From: Mycobacterium talmoniae
GTDB taxonomy: Bacteria; Actinomycetota; Actinomycetes; Mycobacteriales; Mycobacteriaceae
DNA length: 64,000 nucleotides
Assembly (NCBI GenBank): GCA_002967005.1
Contig: PPEA01000148.1
Span: 1 to 64,000 of the forward strand
Direction of reading: 5' to 3'
This document shows, piece by piece, positions 63,997-64,000 of this stretch; positions within the stretch are counted from its first letter, which is position 1; every line of letters starts with the position of its first letter. The translations under genes and the position numbers were made by a program. The notes beneath the pieces were generated by a model. That model did not search any database. It was not told the DNA's origin and was given only the letters and a program-made list of their open reading frames with translations.

Positions 63997-64000
63997 TTCC

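Overview
The window reads as high-GC chromosomal DNA of a Mycobacterium, probably a nontuberculous species. The left end keeps the M. tuberculosis order pterin dehydratase - mutT2 - narGHJI. Further right come a yrbE/mce operon, DUF732 and Mce-associated proteins, F420/luciferase-like enzymes and many fadE/fadD/SDR genes, all typical of the genus.

Layout. 1-215: two facing arrays of a 20-bp repeat. 216-8834: pterin dehydratase, mutT2, the respiratory nitrate reductase operon (narG frameshifted) and a broken modA-like molybdate-binding lipoprotein. 8903-9243: an orphan VapB antitoxin with a VapC remnant. 9256-12230: a TetR regulator with its operator region, then a run of tiny overlapping unknown genes ending in a lipase. 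12472-22359: a secreted protein, then yrbEA-yrbEB-mceABCDEF (mceE and mceF frameshifted), a Mce-associated membrane protein and a DUF732 protein. 22577-27607: two duplicated HSL-type hydrolases around an epoxide hydrolase and a glutathione peroxidase, then a PucR-like regulator. 27956-55478: a large catabolic island with SnoaL/LEH-like proteins, zinc-type and zinc-less alcohol dehydrogenases, SDRs, a fadE pair, VOC proteins, two TetR regulators, two metal-dependent amidohydrolases, two luciferase-like enzymes and an operon of ThDP lyase, acyl-CoA ligase, aldehyde dehydrogenase and a crotonase-fold protein. 55662-57260: unknown and secreted proteins. 57289-59963: an MFS pseudogene cut off beside a solo TnpB element with a hairpin-rich (omegaRNA-like) right end. 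59528-63996: a methyltransferase, a frameshifted FAD oxidase, an FAD monooxygenase and an aldo/keto reductase.

The most interesting signal is regulatory. Eight copies of a 12-bp palindrome of form TAGANYGNTCTA sit in promoter gaps from 12.4 to 43.9 kb, one of them just ahead of a TetR gene of LmrA/YxaF type. Four copies of a second palindrome, CTGACA-N8-TGTCAG, lie at 29.3, 52.9, 55.5 and 55.6 kb. SnoaL-like protein, SDR and amidohydrolase each occur twice, one copy per operator class, which suggests two parallel, separately controlled catabolic modules. The lyase-ligase-dehydrogenase operon has the chemical logic of one-carbon chain shortening (alpha-oxidation-like); this is inference.

Twelve single-base indels, all in short homopolymers, break eight otherwise well-preserved genes. 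They may be real decay but look like sequencing error, so each pseudogene call here should be read with that in mind.
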